Source: Apostichopus japonicus
Taxonomy: Eukaryota > Echinodermata > Holothuroidea > Aspidochirotida > Stichopodidae
Reading direction: 5' to 3'
NCBI RefSeq assembly: GCF_037975245.1
Contig: NC_092576.1
Span: 6,720,001-6,784,000 of the forward strand
Length of the DNA stretch: 64,000 nt
Shown: piece by piece, positions 1-13,700 of the stretch
Layout: every line of letters starts with the position of its first letter
Numbering within the stretch: the first letter of the stretch is position 1
Translations under genes and position numbers: made by a program
The notes under the pieces: model-generated
Database searches by the model: none
The model's input: only the letters and a program-made list of their open reading frames with translations
What the model was told of the DNA's origin: nothing

Positions 1-493
1 TTGATCTTGGTTAGCACATTTTGCCTATGTCGTTTTGGTTACCGTGGTAGTTCCCCCATGACGTCTATCATCTTACGGGATGAGCTTGGTCGTTTAATTT
101 AAATCTTAATTAAAACAGCAAAAAAACAATCGTGGAACTCCATATTTGGAGTATATGGTTTTCATATATAGCTTCTTAATCTGTGGAAGTTTGAATGGAA
201 TCTGTTACGTGTCACTTGACCTTTAAGCATTTGGGAAGGAAGCTCTGATGAAATGATGGTCCACAACAGTACCAAAAAATTCGAGCTAGTTGATACCAAT
301 AATGAATAGATAGTCTCGTTTATACCATACGCAGTGCCCTGTTTCTATCCTCTAAGTTAAGGAAATGCCGTCTTGCGCTAATAAATGTCATACCGTCTTG
401 GTTGTAGCCCAGCTGTTTCAAATGCCGAAAACTTTAACGTGTACTAACAATATAATATTTTCCAGTTTAAAAAACTAATTAAATTTCGCTTAC

Positions 494-1226
494 CTCGAGA
501 TAAATGGATTTCAAATGATGTTGTAAGATCCAGTTGCTCATAAGGCGGATCTAGAATCGTACATTGTAGTGTGAGCTGATCAGTAGAGGTGGTCTCAACG
601 CTAACCGTGTACTTCAACGTAACAGTGAACGTTTCTTCATGTTCCGTAATCTTTCCTTCTTTGTCATAAAATGTTATAAGATCAGAATTGTCTTCCGAAG
701 TGAGACTTATGGCCAGGTCAACTTTAGGATAGATTCTGTGGATTGAACACTCCACGATTCCATGGTTATCATCGAAGTAGAGCACACAACCTGTGTGTAT
801 ACCATTGCAACCTTCAATAACGGGATAAGGTGGTGATGGCGAAACTGGGACAGAGATGAAAAGTAACAAATATTCCGTTACAGTTCGTTTCCTTGCATTT
901 GTTTTGTGGTGAATTGAAAGGTTATTTAGGTGATAAATATTCTCTAGGCTCAATATGTGTGAAATGAGCCTAGAGAATATTTATCACCTATATCTTAGTT
1001 ATGTTTGTGGATTATGAATTTAGTATAGTTTCAAATTACGCCTGTCAAAGATTTGTACGGATCAGTGCTAAAAGTTCAACGCTACGCAATTAGAGATTGA
1101 GAAGAGAACACTTTATATATATATATATATATAATATATATATATATATAATATATGTATGTGTATATATATATATATATATAAATAAATATATGTACAT
1201 ATGAACTTATTTAACATATATATACG

Positions 1227-1258
<32 letters not shown>

Positions 1259-2508
1259 ATACATATACATATATATATATATATTTGTACATATGAAATT
1301 AGTTAACACACATAATCAGCTGTTTTAAATACCAAGTAATATAATTATGTTACCTTTAATTTCAAAGATCAGCGCATGAATGTTTCTTGCATTTTTATTG
1401 CAGATTTAAATTCTGAAGTTCAAAACTGTGTAGCTTTTATTTTTTGTTGTTGGCTGAAAAGGTACACTGTGGATATTTGAAAGTATTTTCATTAACCACA
1501 TTTCATCAAAGTGACCTCTGGAGACAAGCCTACGTGCCTATCGCTCTACCAATGGAGCTACCAACTGAACCAAGTGAGGTACCAACAGGGCCTGTAATCC
1601 CCAGGTCACTTTGAATCCCCTTCTAGCCTTATTGTTTTTTACTCTTTTATACTGACTATCTGTATTAGAGGTATCACTTTCCTAACGTGCGCAGTCACGT
1701 ACTTACCAATACAAATAGCGTCGTATAGTCTACTCGTCTCGAATATGACGTTACTGGATATACAGCGGTAGAAACCTTCGTGCTGGAAATTGGCAGACGA
1801 CACAACGAGAGATCCATTACTTTCGGAGATGCCATCATTTGCAAGGACTATCCGAAACTCCTCTACTCCTGTGCTTCCATATAAACTTATCTTGTAGCTC
1901 CCCTCAGCACTAGAACTACGTTCCCAAACAATCACACCACCTTCATAGTAATCACACTCTAATAACAATTGACCATCTTTATTGAAAACTACAGTAACTA
2001 TGGGAGAGTCTTTTAGGTATACAGCGTTATTTTGAAGAAGTATCAAAGAAGTTTGATGTTTTAACATATTAATAAACGGATTACTTTCAACTTGACAAAC
2101 GAGTAATACCAAGGAGGATGACATCCAAATATCATCTGTATCAATGTTTTGCGGGGAAAAAGCTATCATGGTCTTGTTTTCGTAAGGCCCTGTTATTGAC
2201 CGGTCTCCATATAATGTTCGTACTTTTAACGTGACAGATACCGGCGGCCGAGAATTGCCCATCGAACATGTAAACGAGTTAATAAGATGAAGCTTGGCGA
2301 AACATATTCGTTCTCCACGAGAACACGTGCTTATCACAGGAAAGAGAACGGCCGGTTTAACTATAGAAGTGGATCATTGTAATGAAAAGAGGTAGAAATT
2401 AACCACATTTAATATCATTTCTTTGTGTGGCCTTTGCAGCATCTTGTTATTGCACAGCAAATAATATTGCACACACACACTACACACACTCATATAAATA
2501 TATATAAT

Positions 2509-2568
<60 letters not shown>

Positions 2569-3577
2569 TATATATATAAATATATAGGTATACTATATTA
2601 TGTGTCAAGCAGAACTAGCATGTTCCATACAGGTGACAGGAGCCTACAGATGACCAACCGTACTGGTTTCAAACCTCGGAACATACAATTAGCGTCCATA
2701 GCCTTAAGTTCAATGAAATGGCAGAAACGACCAAGGCAAACGAATGTATATATTTGAAATATAGACACAAATACATGCACACATGCATACATACATACAT
2801 ACATACATACACCCATACATACATGTTATAAACTTTATATGAACTCAATTAAGCCTTCTCACATACCGATGACTTGTACTTGAACTTCTATTGCAATTAG
2901 GGTATCGTCTGGTGGGGTCAATACGACAACAGCAAAGGTCAACTCATGTTGTAGGCTAACATTATGTATGATAAGAGAACCGTCTTTCCGAATGTCATAT
3001 TCCCTTGTTAGGTAACCAGATCCATCTTTTCTTGATCCCTGAAGACTTATTATTGGTTTATCGTCAACAACATTTGTAGAATTAAACCAGTGTACCTCGT
3101 TGAAGTTGTTGGTAAATAAGCATTGGACAGAACCAATCTTTCCAAGTTCCAATAGTTGTGGAGATTTGCATGAATAACCATCGACTCTCTCGAATATCGC
3201 TGTTTTGAAGAGAGAGGAAAAGGTTACTGAAAATGTTCAGTATGAAGCTATCAAATCCTAAAGATACTTCACTGACACAAATATGTCCTAGCATGGACTT
3301 TCACCTAGTATTATACATTTCATAGGTATCATTTACATAACTTCCGAATGTGGCATATCGATCTATAGAATTGTTTCTCACAGACCTGTATGATTAGTCT
3401 ATCATTCCTATACTGTCTCAAACTTTGGTTACAAATGGTAGTCAACTAATGTGTAAACACTACTTAGAAATTCACTACGAACGAATTGACATTGTTAAGC
3501 ATATGTTTGCACTTACCAGGTTTGCTGGAATGGACCAACAGCAAAACAAGCAAGACGATGCTTACGCTATTGTCCAT
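494..3577 (-). CDS. Ig-superfamily cell-surface protein, 5' part (gene runs off the left edge)
   Basis: Four minus-strand exons join in one frame: 3577-3517, 3199-2867, 2360-1707 and 844-494. All introns are phase 1, as usual for Ig-domain genes. Exon 1 starts with ATG after an acceptor-like CAG and encodes a 20-residue hydrophobic signal peptide. Exon 2 (about residues 21-131) is one V-like Ig domain; it has a B-strand Cys and a VHW core, but the F-strand Cys is missing (TFAVVV where YxC is expected). Exon 3 (132-349) holds two Ig-like domains, the second with LECDYY, VWER and GFYRC. Exon 4 (350-466) is a further Ig-like domain with several cysteines. The last visible donor (CGAG|GTAAGC) shows that the gene continues beyond base 1, so membrane and cytoplasmic parts are unseen. 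It lies head to head with the Ig pseudokinase gene and may be its paralogue or partner. Ligand unknown. Confidence 0.75.
928..989. repeat. Perfect 25-bp inverted repeat (hairpin)
   Basis: Arms 928-952 and 965-989 are exact reverse complements around a 12-base spacer. It lies in the intron of the minus-strand Ig gene, about 85 bases upstream of the exon that starts at 844. It may be a small foldback element or an RNA hairpin near the acceptor. Confidence 0.85.
1110..1290. repeat. TA-rich microsatellite
   Basis: Interrupted (TA)n tract inside an intron of the minus-strand Ig gene. The flanking 990-1110 and 1290-1500 are AT-rich intron with nothing else recognised. Confidence 0.9.
1505..1600 (-). 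mobile_element. Degenerate tRNA-like SINE fragment
   Basis: On the minus strand, 1560-1549 reads TAGCTCCATTGG followed by TAGAGCG, close to the polymerase III A box of tRNA-derived SINEs. The B box is not convincing (AGAGGTCACTTT). Probably an old SINE head in an intron of the Ig gene. Confidence 0.4.
2478..2590. repeat. TA-rich microsatellite with short CA tract
   Basis: ACACAC repeats followed by an interrupted (TA)n tract, in the intron between exons 2 and 3 of the minus-strand Ig gene. Confidence 0.9.
2765..2822. repeat. (CATA)n microsatellite
   Basis: Run of CATA units about 45 bases downstream, in gene orientation, of the second Ig exon. The tail of the SINE at 41.9 kb has the same motif, so this may be a SINE tail whose body has been lost. 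Confidence 0.8.
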
Positions 3578-4780
3578 TGCTGCAAAGTAAACAAAAAAAT
3601 ATGGGTATAGTCATATCTTATTGCCTTGTTGACAAACAGGTCGGGATATAAAACATATGCTTTTGTGTTATACAGTAATTCATATGAAATCACAGACCAA
3701 TGTAAGTTGTTTGCTCATGCCAACGGTATATGTAGTAGTTTTGTGGTAAATCATATGATGCAACTACTGATAGACAACGTAGTTGCCGTGTTAAAATATC
3801 ACATTGTAACGGTTTTTTGAATACATGATTTAATCTCTACAGCCAAAATCATGTGCAATTGGAACACTCAAAGCAAGAGACATCATTTTGCTTAGCACTA
3901 TCATAAAATACCCATTTACAGGTCTTATACAGCAAACTTTAACGCATATGTGAATTAAGGAAAGTTCAATTGCTTAGTAGTGGTTCTAACAAAGAACTTT
4001 ACACCTAAAAATCTTATTACCGCCAACCTTTAAAAGAACATATATGTGCTAATAGCATCTTACAACGTATACCAACAAAATGCAAACCGGGTAAGGCACA
4101 GAGACACATCAGAGACTTAGTCGCATCAGGGCAAACATACGCATCAGTAACATGACGCATTTGGAATACCGACGCACGAAGAACTTATTGGCATCGAGGG
4201 ATTCGAGGACATTGAAGCAGTAAGAGAATAAGCGCTTTATAAACAAAGGGTACAAGGAAGTACACGCAATAACTATATCAGTTCGCGTTAATGAAATTAT
4301 GTTAAATTGTATATAATATCCTTCGTTGCGGCATTGTGTGTTTAAACCATTGTTAACGAACATAATGCAACAATCGGTTGAAGTCGTAACTTCTGTTTGT
4401 CTCTGTGAATAGACACTTAATGCAGTCATAATTGATGGGAATACCAGTACTGCCGCACACTGTACAACGAAAGCAAAATTAACTGAATTTTCAATAGACT
4501 CACTAAAATTCTTAGTCAGATGCTGTAAATCAGCTTTCAAAGTTTCATAGAAGTCAATCAACCCAGTAACGCATATAGTTTTTTATATCTGAAAATGAAA
4601 GTATGAAATTGTTAAGTGTCATATTTATATTAAGAAAGGAACTCTGTCATTTGAAGCGGTGAAATTGCTCTATACAGTTTACTCGCATTTCACTCGTTTA
4701 CCTAATTATCATATATGCACTCCTGTGCTTCCGAGGGAAAAAGTTTGTTTATTAACAATTTATTTACTTCGTGTTTGAAA
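3578..4780. promoter_or_regulatory. Intergenic spacer between two divergent Ig genes
   Basis: About 1.2 kb separates the two start codons. An acceptor-like pyrimidine tract plus CAG lies just upstream of the minus-strand ATG, so that gene probably has a 5'-UTR intron here. No clear core promoter element was recognised. A 150-codon minus-strand open frame (4561-4109) lies inside; it resembles no family I know and may be chance. A shared bidirectional promoter is possible but inferred only from the layout. Confidence 0.4.
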
Positions 4781-7700
4781 ATGGAATATGTACTCGTTTC
4801 TCGTTCCATTGCAATTATTAGTTTCATGTTTGTCATTTTGTTTACTGTTCTGTCATATTCTTCAAATGTTCCCTTTAAACACACAGTACGTTTAACAGAG
4901 TCGATCGTATTGGAATGTCCTTGTGATGTTGGGTTACAAAGCAAATGGAAGTTCAACGGCGATTTGATCTTTGCTGCACGAATTGCCGCTGCACGAATTG
5001 CAACTAGTGTCCGGTTTAAAGATTACATCACTCTTTTCCGAAATTACTCTCTGTCCATCAGTATAATATCTTTTGACCAGGAAGGAATTTACGAGTGTCT
5101 TTGCAACATCTCAACGGGAGTAAAACATATTTTAAAAATTGAAGGTAAGCTCGTAATTGTACGGTAAGTTTATTCCGTCGATAAAATAAATGCAATATCC
5201 GTTAAGTTCGAAAAACAATTAAAGCGTTTCACATCAACTGATGGTATATAAAACAAGTGGGACTGACAACGGCCACTCATAAGAAATAGCTTACGGAAAG
5301 CCGGATCGAATGATGGGATGGAACGTGAAAAAGGAAATGTTAGTTGGGAGGTATAAGATATGAACGCTTATCTTGGTATGCCGCTTGTTGTTTGTTTAAT
5401 TCCATAGAGAAAAAGCCTTCGCTCAAATCACACATCAAAGTTTGGCATATGATGATTGGCATGGTGATTCTATGGTTGTAAAACACAAAGAAAGTTTGTG
5501 TGCCTTTCAAATTTTTTTTTTCGAATGTTGACAAAGAAATCTTGAATGGAAGTACGCTAAAGTACACTTTAAATTTCAATTTTGCATTCGGAAGGCTATT
5601 TCAATCTTGATTACATCATCTAATTAATCACGACTAATATTAAGTTTGATTATTTTTTTTAATACGTATATTTGTATAAATATATATATAGTATTATGAT
5701 ATTAATAGTTGGTGCTTCCAAGAGATGACAGTGACTCATATCGTCCGTTAACCATCCGACTTCATTGTTGGTTAAATAGAAGAATTGCACATATTTGGGA
5801 ATATTTTGGACTCGAGTGACGGAACTCCTATAATGGCATTGAATGTGAATAAGTTGTGTAGCAATGACGTAAGCAAGGGCTTCCCTTAATTTATCCCCCC
5901 CCCCCCACACGAACTCTTGTAGATGTCAGAGTTGTCTTCGAACCCCCAACTTTTCGAGACACGATCTTAGTCATCATTATACTATAATACGCACAACAGT
6001 GCTCCGTAAAAGATCAAGTTCATAGTGTCATAATGTAATGAAAAATGCACGGTACGGTATTACTATGGCAACATATGCGAATGGAACGCGAAGAGTTTGT
6101 CGATAATGTAATGTAAAAAGGTACGACTTTTGTACATTGCTAAAGTATATGATATATCAGTATTTAGTTCAACAAAAAGTAATATAGTTTTGACTTTAAG
6201 AAACGTCTCACGAACCCCCTGGGATGGACTCACGCACCCCTGCGGTTCATGCACGCCAGTTAGGGAACCCCTGGCGTAAACAATTATTGCATAACAAGGT
6301 CCATAAACCACGGTGTGTTGTGTAGGTATGTTGTTGTGGTTAGTGGTTTGGCAGATATTATCATAAATCACCACCATTGGTGTCGTTCGATCGTGACCAT
6401 CGAATGGAAAGGTGATAACTGCAGTAAGTCAAGTTCCAATCAGCTTAGTTAATCGTGCTTCAACAGGTGTTCATTCAGATGACGTTGTCATTATCCCGTT
6501 AAACTGAAAAGGGAAGAATGGGGCGTCTAAAACTGGAATGCGGTATTAATCCTTTAACAGTTAGTTACTGCTCCCTTGCGGTACCCGAGCATATGTGGTA
6601 ATGCATCATGATGTCCTGGTTAGACCAAGTGGCGCAGTGATTCAATTTTCTCTCTTCGAAAGAAAGCCGAGAGTATCGGAGTAGAGACTTATTTTATAAG
6701 AATGATTAGTTGTCCTGTAATTGCATATTGGTTCCGTTTTTGTATATTTGTGTTTCTGAGTGTCCGTCCTTTAACTAATTCTCAATCCACTGTAGTAAAC
6801 ATTGTAAGGTAAATGACTTCATAACTTTATTTCATATTAACTGAATGATTAACAAGGCTCTCACGTCGATATGTCAAATCCGGCTCTGCCAGCCTTGATA
6901 TAGGTCGATGTGCATAGTCACGGTTGACAATGAACGACCTAAGTGTGTTAAAGTGTTTCGCATGTTATCATTTTACGTAAGTAACGGCAGTATAGTAATG
7001 ATCTACCCATCGATATATTAACTATAACTAGAGCACGGTTAGAATATAAGTCTTTCGCCCTTTTTGCAGCCCTTCCAGATGTTTTCATCTCGTTATCTAA
7101 CTTGACTATCACAAGAGACAACATGTTTCTCATCACGGAAAACGACAAAGTTTCGGGAGATTGTAAAGCTCTCAATGCTAGACCTGCAGCAAACCTGACA
7201 TTTGCGGTCGATGGGGAGATATGTTCCTCGTGTCCTACAAGTAGTTATGTCCTCTTGGATAATGTCACTAGTACCTATAGCTCTGTATTATCGTTTACGA
7301 CTGCTCTAAGCAAGGAATCTGGCATGATATCATGTAAAACCAAAGGTCAACAAGCATCTTTAGACTACATTAAATACGGTAAGAATTTACAAGGTTTCGT
7401 TTTAATTCTGTATCGTATAAAGATAAAACACCTGTTACAAATGATCTTACTGGGATATAGTTAGTAGTGATTCGAGGTTTTGAGAGAACCTAATGTGAAG
7501 TGGCTAATTTCAATCCGTTACGATTCATATACTCAACAAGAGGTAAATACTGTTAGATCACAGAGCAGAACGTCCAACGCAACTGCAATTCATGTATTTA
7601 TGATAAGCCTTCATGAACAAAAACTTTCACTGAAGCTGATCAAATAGACACATTATTTCAATAGGCAAAACGTAAGCGCTAGTGTTAATTGCCTAAGAAT

Positions 7701-10700
7701 TATAATGGGTATATCTCTTAGTAAAAACGAAAAGGATAACATTCTTACTGTCTCCCAAAGAACATGAATTGATGAAACCTTTAACAATATGAATCACTGC
7801 AACTAATTTAATTGGAAATTATTCCTTTTAACAGCTATTCCGAAGGTTGGCCTTTCAATTAATGACAACGGGAACATGGTTGTGACACAAGTCGAACGAC
7901 ACGCCCTTGCAAATGCAACATGTACAGCTTATGGATCTCGTCCGACAGCAATGTTCACTTGGCTTATCAATGGTATCCACGTTAAGCAAATTTCTGACAC
8001 AGTGTTGCAGGATGTCGGATGCTACATCTCGAGCAATGACACAGCTTCGAGTTTAACTTTCTTACCGATCGGAGAAAATGGGACAATTACCTGCATCGTA
8101 TCACTTTACAATGTGAACGTAAAGACGATTTTGAAGAGCGCTTACAGCGTTTATGGTACAACATTTGTTTTTTTTTATTTTGTACAAATATGATTTAATT
8201 ATACTAAGTGATAACTACCATTTTTTCAGGAAAGGATAAACATAAAACCTGAAGCAAAACTATTTTTCGTTAGTTCTTTCCTTCCGAAGCATTTTAGCAA
8301 TGTACCATGATATTGGCTTCTTATAAAACATGATTTGTTTTCCATTTTCCATCCATATATATAGTATTGCCGCGGATAAATTTAATTATCAACGGTAAAT
8401 CTTATTCGACGAAGGTACTTCATCTCACACACATGGAGGACATAAATGCTACATGTAATGCAACGGGAGCTCGGCCTGCTGCACAAATTAGTTGGAGACA
8501 TAATGATAGAGAAATATTGTCGAGTTGGCAGCATACTAGCAGCTCTCAAGGACCGGAAGATGTCACAACTTACACCACCGAATCTGCACTCACAGTACAA
8601 CCACGCGAGGACAACGGAACAATATCTTGTATTGTAAGCGGTGTGCCAGCGATGAGAAAACATCTTGTTATGTACTACACATTGACAGGTATTCAATTTG
8701 GTCTTTTTCTGCTTTTTTTGTGTTTCTTCAATTGTAAGCAGTTCTTAATTTAATTGGGAGACGTTGTTTAAGCTAGATATGAACTGATACAGATTTATAT
8801 GACCGTGAAAGACTGATATAACACATTGACATGTTCTTATATTAGACAAAATGTTGTATTCAACAGGGTTGGAAGTTCTCAATGATTATAGAGACCAAAG
8901 AAGCATTGCAATTGGTATAGCAGTTACGGCACTGGCTGTCATTTTACTCTGTGGGATTCTGGTTATCATTTTCAGAAACGGTAAGAATATTATGTATTCC
9001 AATTCGTTGTAATAAGAACCAACATTTTTGGTTAAGAATAATGGTGACCCATGACACAAGTTGATTATTGTCGTGGTAGAAACTCTTCGATTTTATGGGA
9101 TAGAATATTGTGATGGACTGTCAATGTTTTATAATTTGGAAATGCCAATGATGATATGCATATCATTAATGTCACATGATTTACAGTTTGGGTGTTTAAT
9201 CTGTCTTGCCACAGGTAAACTCAAGTGGAGACCTACAAAGTAAGTTATATCTAAAGAACATCGCAGATATCAAAATATAATTTACGTAAAAAAAGTCAAT
9301 AAAAGTAACAATGTAAGAAATGTGTGGAGAAATGCAAAATGCAAAACGCTTTGTTTACATCGTAATTTAATGGAAGCTCTACTTTTTCCGCCAGGAAACG
9401 CCATTACATCGACATCCCTTTGAAGCCACAGGGCAAAGACGACTCTCCGTCTCGGCAGTTATCTTCTTTTAGAAAGAGAGGTTACTTTGTATAATTCTCG
9501 TAGTTTAACTGCACCTTATCTTGTAAAATGCTTGTATTTGACAATGAGGTTCTCATGGAAGGTTATATATCTACTGATTAAACGTGACTTTGTTTCTAAT
9601 TTAGGCAAACGGGATGGATTTTACGACATAAAACGTACGTCAATGGTCATAACTGAAATTGATCAACTAGCAGTTTATATTAATGTTAATGATTGCTATA
9701 GGCATTCAAGTTGTTCACGTGTTGAAACAGTGAAAGACGAGCCTATGTTAATGTTTCGAAATATTATTGGAGGTCCAAAGGGAACGCCTTAAGACTTGTT
9801 AAACAGATACGGTACATTCATATGACCATATAAATGGTAAATTTGTCTTTGAGCGTTACCAAGACATTACCTGCATGAAATTCAATGTAAAGACTAGTGC
9901 AATTTGCACCTTTATGATACAAATGCAACAAAATATATATCGGTTCCGTTTTGTCATTGCAGTGCCTACAACATCGATGTGTGTCTCGTAAGTAGAAACA
10001 AGCAACAACAAAGGACTTTACGTATTAGAAATTGGGATTCATTAGCAATTCACTTTGCATGGATGTCTGGTTATAGATATTGTATGTAGAGCTGAAAACC
10101 TTTGTCGAAACACTTCCGTAAAGTGAATTAAAATACAGAAACCTCACATATACTTTTCGTAACGTGAACTCTTACCATTTTTCTTCTTATCATTTGGAAA
10201 ACATCCAACTTCCTGGTTGATATTGCTTTAAACTTTCATATTAGCCATTATTATCCTTGAGTATCACTTATGTTGCAGGCTCGTGTTTCGCATGCTCAAT
10301 AAACATGGTCGCATCGTATGCTAATTGTGCAGTATACAGGTTAATAAAAGTAATAGAAACAAGTAATTCAATGAACGGCATCGACATGGCAATACTTCAA
10401 GTACATTCATATACAATGTACAAAGAGAAAATAACTATCGTGTTTGTGATGTGAAGATATCATGGTCACGTGCTGTGATTTCAGTTGTTTGCATTATGTA
10501 AGTAAATACTTTCACTACATGCTTAAACATACTATCGTGTATTCTTATTTTAGTGAGGAGAAAACCACTTCACTCCAAACTACAGATGTCGACGAGAGAA
10601 GACACTTGGGTTAGTGTTTAAATCTGCCCGCAACTCGACTGTAACGTTTGAAAACAATCCATTGTATCATAGTTAAACAGAAAACACCATTTGGAAGACC

Positions 10701-13700
10701 ATAATTAAACTTAAATTCCCTCGTTAGTAATACGTCTTCAAAAAATCTATTTAAGAAACCTTTGCTACATTTCTTTCTAGAAAACATTCACTTTGAAATG
10801 TGTTCTTTTTTCTTTGTCTTTAGGGTTTGATAGGAGACTACCCCAACCTCCAGTGTAAGTTGCACAACCTATTACGAAATTATGTAGTGTGAATAACATT
10901 TTCCTACCACTACAACACAAATTATTGGTGAGAGTCATGGTAATAATTGTTTTCTTTTTCATCTTTAGATCCGAATTGCCGAATGCAGCAGTTGTGAATT
11001 CCGAATCTTCAAGTTATCAAACATTACCGTGCGAAGAACACAGTAAGCCTGTATTTGATTAAGTTTAGTGTTGAACTCGTGTGCTAAGTAGTGACGAGCA
11101 GATAACAACCCAACATTTACCTTTTCTTCTATTACATTAAAGTAAACGTCATTATAATATGCTTCATTTATTTCTTGTTCAACAGGGTACTATTTCACGA
11201 TCAAAACGATGGCCACAAATAATAGAGTCTTTCAAGCAAAAGACATGTGTCTCATCATTAACTTAACCAAAGGACTCATATACGATAGATGGATGGGTAC
11301 AATTTCCGTCTTGAAAACAGATAAAAAGTGTGTCGTCATCACAGCCGTCAATGGTACGTTAAACGTATTTAAACTTTGTCGCATATTTATTGATTTCATG
11401 AAACTTTGTCGTTTATTTATTGATTTCATGACTTAAGTAAACAAGGCTATCGTGATAAATATGAATCGTGATATATCTTGCTAATCATTTAATACTTCTT
11501 CTATTAGAAAGTGCAACGCAACGAGCAGATATCCATTGGGATCTTTTCGTAAAACGGGTTCTTGAACTTCCGCATAACATGCATCTGGTCAAGGTCGAAG
11601 GAATTTGTATTGACGAAGGTAAATATCTTTAAACGTGTTGTAGCCTAAAGTTAGTAGCGCTGGAAAATAGAAGTTATTTGTACCTGTGTTAACTGAATGT
11701 GTAGGCTCTGTCAAAACATGTATGGTACAATACCATGGCTTACATTGTGATACCATGATGAATTTTGAGGTGGATTTACGTTAATGTCTGACCATTCATT
11801 GGGCGGCTACAAATATGTGGATTGCTGTGAGGTTGCTTGCAACATAACTAAGGCTTAATCTTTTTTAAATCAAGTTTCTGCTTTAAAAAAGAAAAGAAAA
11901 AGGCGCGTCGATGCAACACTATACCTATTTACCTGCTGATATTTGTTTATTAATTCATTCATACACTTATCATTACAGAAAAGCTCTTCCTGATTCAAGA
12001 ACATCTCTCATGCGAACCCCTTTCTGTATTTCTGAGTGATGTTGAGCAACAAGATTATTCGCTAACGACGAAATATGAATTGCATTTGCAACAGCGGTTG
12101 ACTTTTGCGCGTTTTATTTTAGAAGGACTACAAATTCTTCACTCTTATGGGGTATGGATACGTTTTTAATGCAAACATATTTGATACATATATATGTTAA
12201 ACCTCAAATTCAGTTTTAAGTGGCTTGATGTTCAATGTTAATGAAACCTTGCAATCTTGTGAATTCTAACAAACGAACCAACAAACAATTTAAATGACTA
12301 ACAAGAAAAATATAGACAAATTTTAATTCAGATAATACTATGGTAGTACCATCTTAGTACGTTTATTAATGAGTGTCAAATGGTATTCGAACTTATTCCA
12401 TATCAGTCATCATATTGTAGAAATGTTGTTACTAATTTTCTTTTTCACATTCCCTCTAGTTTCTTCATCCAGGACTTTCGACGCATAAAGTGTTGCTAAC
12501 TAATGGGGGAAACTGCAAACTTTACGACTTTTGTCTTTCGAAAGATGCGTTCAATACCATGAAAGCTAAGAAACTAAACGTCAGTGAAAACTATGTTTTT
12601 AAATTACATTTGTTTATTACTTTGAAACTCCAACATATATGGTTCCAGCCTTATTGGTATATTAGATACATTTTTCCACGCGAATTTTTTCAAGATTGGT
12701 ATTTAACTCTGACTGAAAACCTGCCTTCAGAGAAAACGTTTTGGGAAGTACTGAATATGGTTGGAAGCGCAACACTTTTGAAAGTATAGACATTGTCTGT
12801 CTGGAGCTTTCTACAACGTTGTAAACATTATTATATCTTAGACAGCTTCACAAGAAACTCGTGTTTCCAAGTTAAGCAGGACATGAAATATTATACTGAT
12901 AATTATGCGTAAAAGTAAGAGGGCCTGACGTTTCGATCCTAGCAGGATCTTCTTCAGAGACTGAATGACAAGTTACAGTAACAGAAGAGACGAAAACGCG
13001 CACAGAATACAGACAGGTTAATGAGCAGGGTGAACACAAAAGAGAAAGTTGTAAGAGGATTAGTACATATAATTAATAAGTAATAAGGTCCAATAAAAGA
13101 AGACAAAAATGAAAGTCATAGTCTCACTAGTCGATGTAAACGAAACTGCTCAGGTAGAACCAAAGGCATCTATTTGGGTTGGACTGTTATCACACTATTA
13201 CTGTGGTATAATTTGTATCTTACCAAACCATCCACCCTAAAACAATTCACAACTGCACTGTGTTTCTTCATTTCAGATTACTTGTAATTTGAACGTTTCA
13301 GCCCCAGAGAGCTATCTCCGCAAAGAATACGACCAAACGAGTGACGTTTGGTCGATGGCAGTCGTAATATGGGAACTTATTACAGGTACAAATATTTTGG
13401 CACACAATTAGCATTGCAGTAAATAGTTAAACTATACTGCATGTTCACCGTATTAACCTGACCATAGCTGTGATCAGTTATGTGTTTTCCGTTCCTTCTT
13501 TCTAAAAATATAGTTTGTTTCGTCAGGTTGTCGTTTACGTGGATATGCCACTTTGTAAAGGGATGTAATGTTCAAGGAAAGTATATTAGTGGCGTGTAAG
13601 AAATAGCATTGATCACAAACAGGAAGCTAGTCCTTTAATACTGAACGCATAGGGTAGTTACATGGCGTCACACATTTGGAAGTTCAATGCGGGTAAATAT

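Noticed and set aside
4109-4561. 150-codon minus-strand frame between the two Ig genes
   Set aside because: No recognisable domain, no clear splice context, and a chance frame is possible.
11209-11436. Frame read through the donor after the first kinase exon
   Set aside because: The donor at 11354 and the acceptor at 11507 join in phase to the next kinase exon; the read-through is intron.
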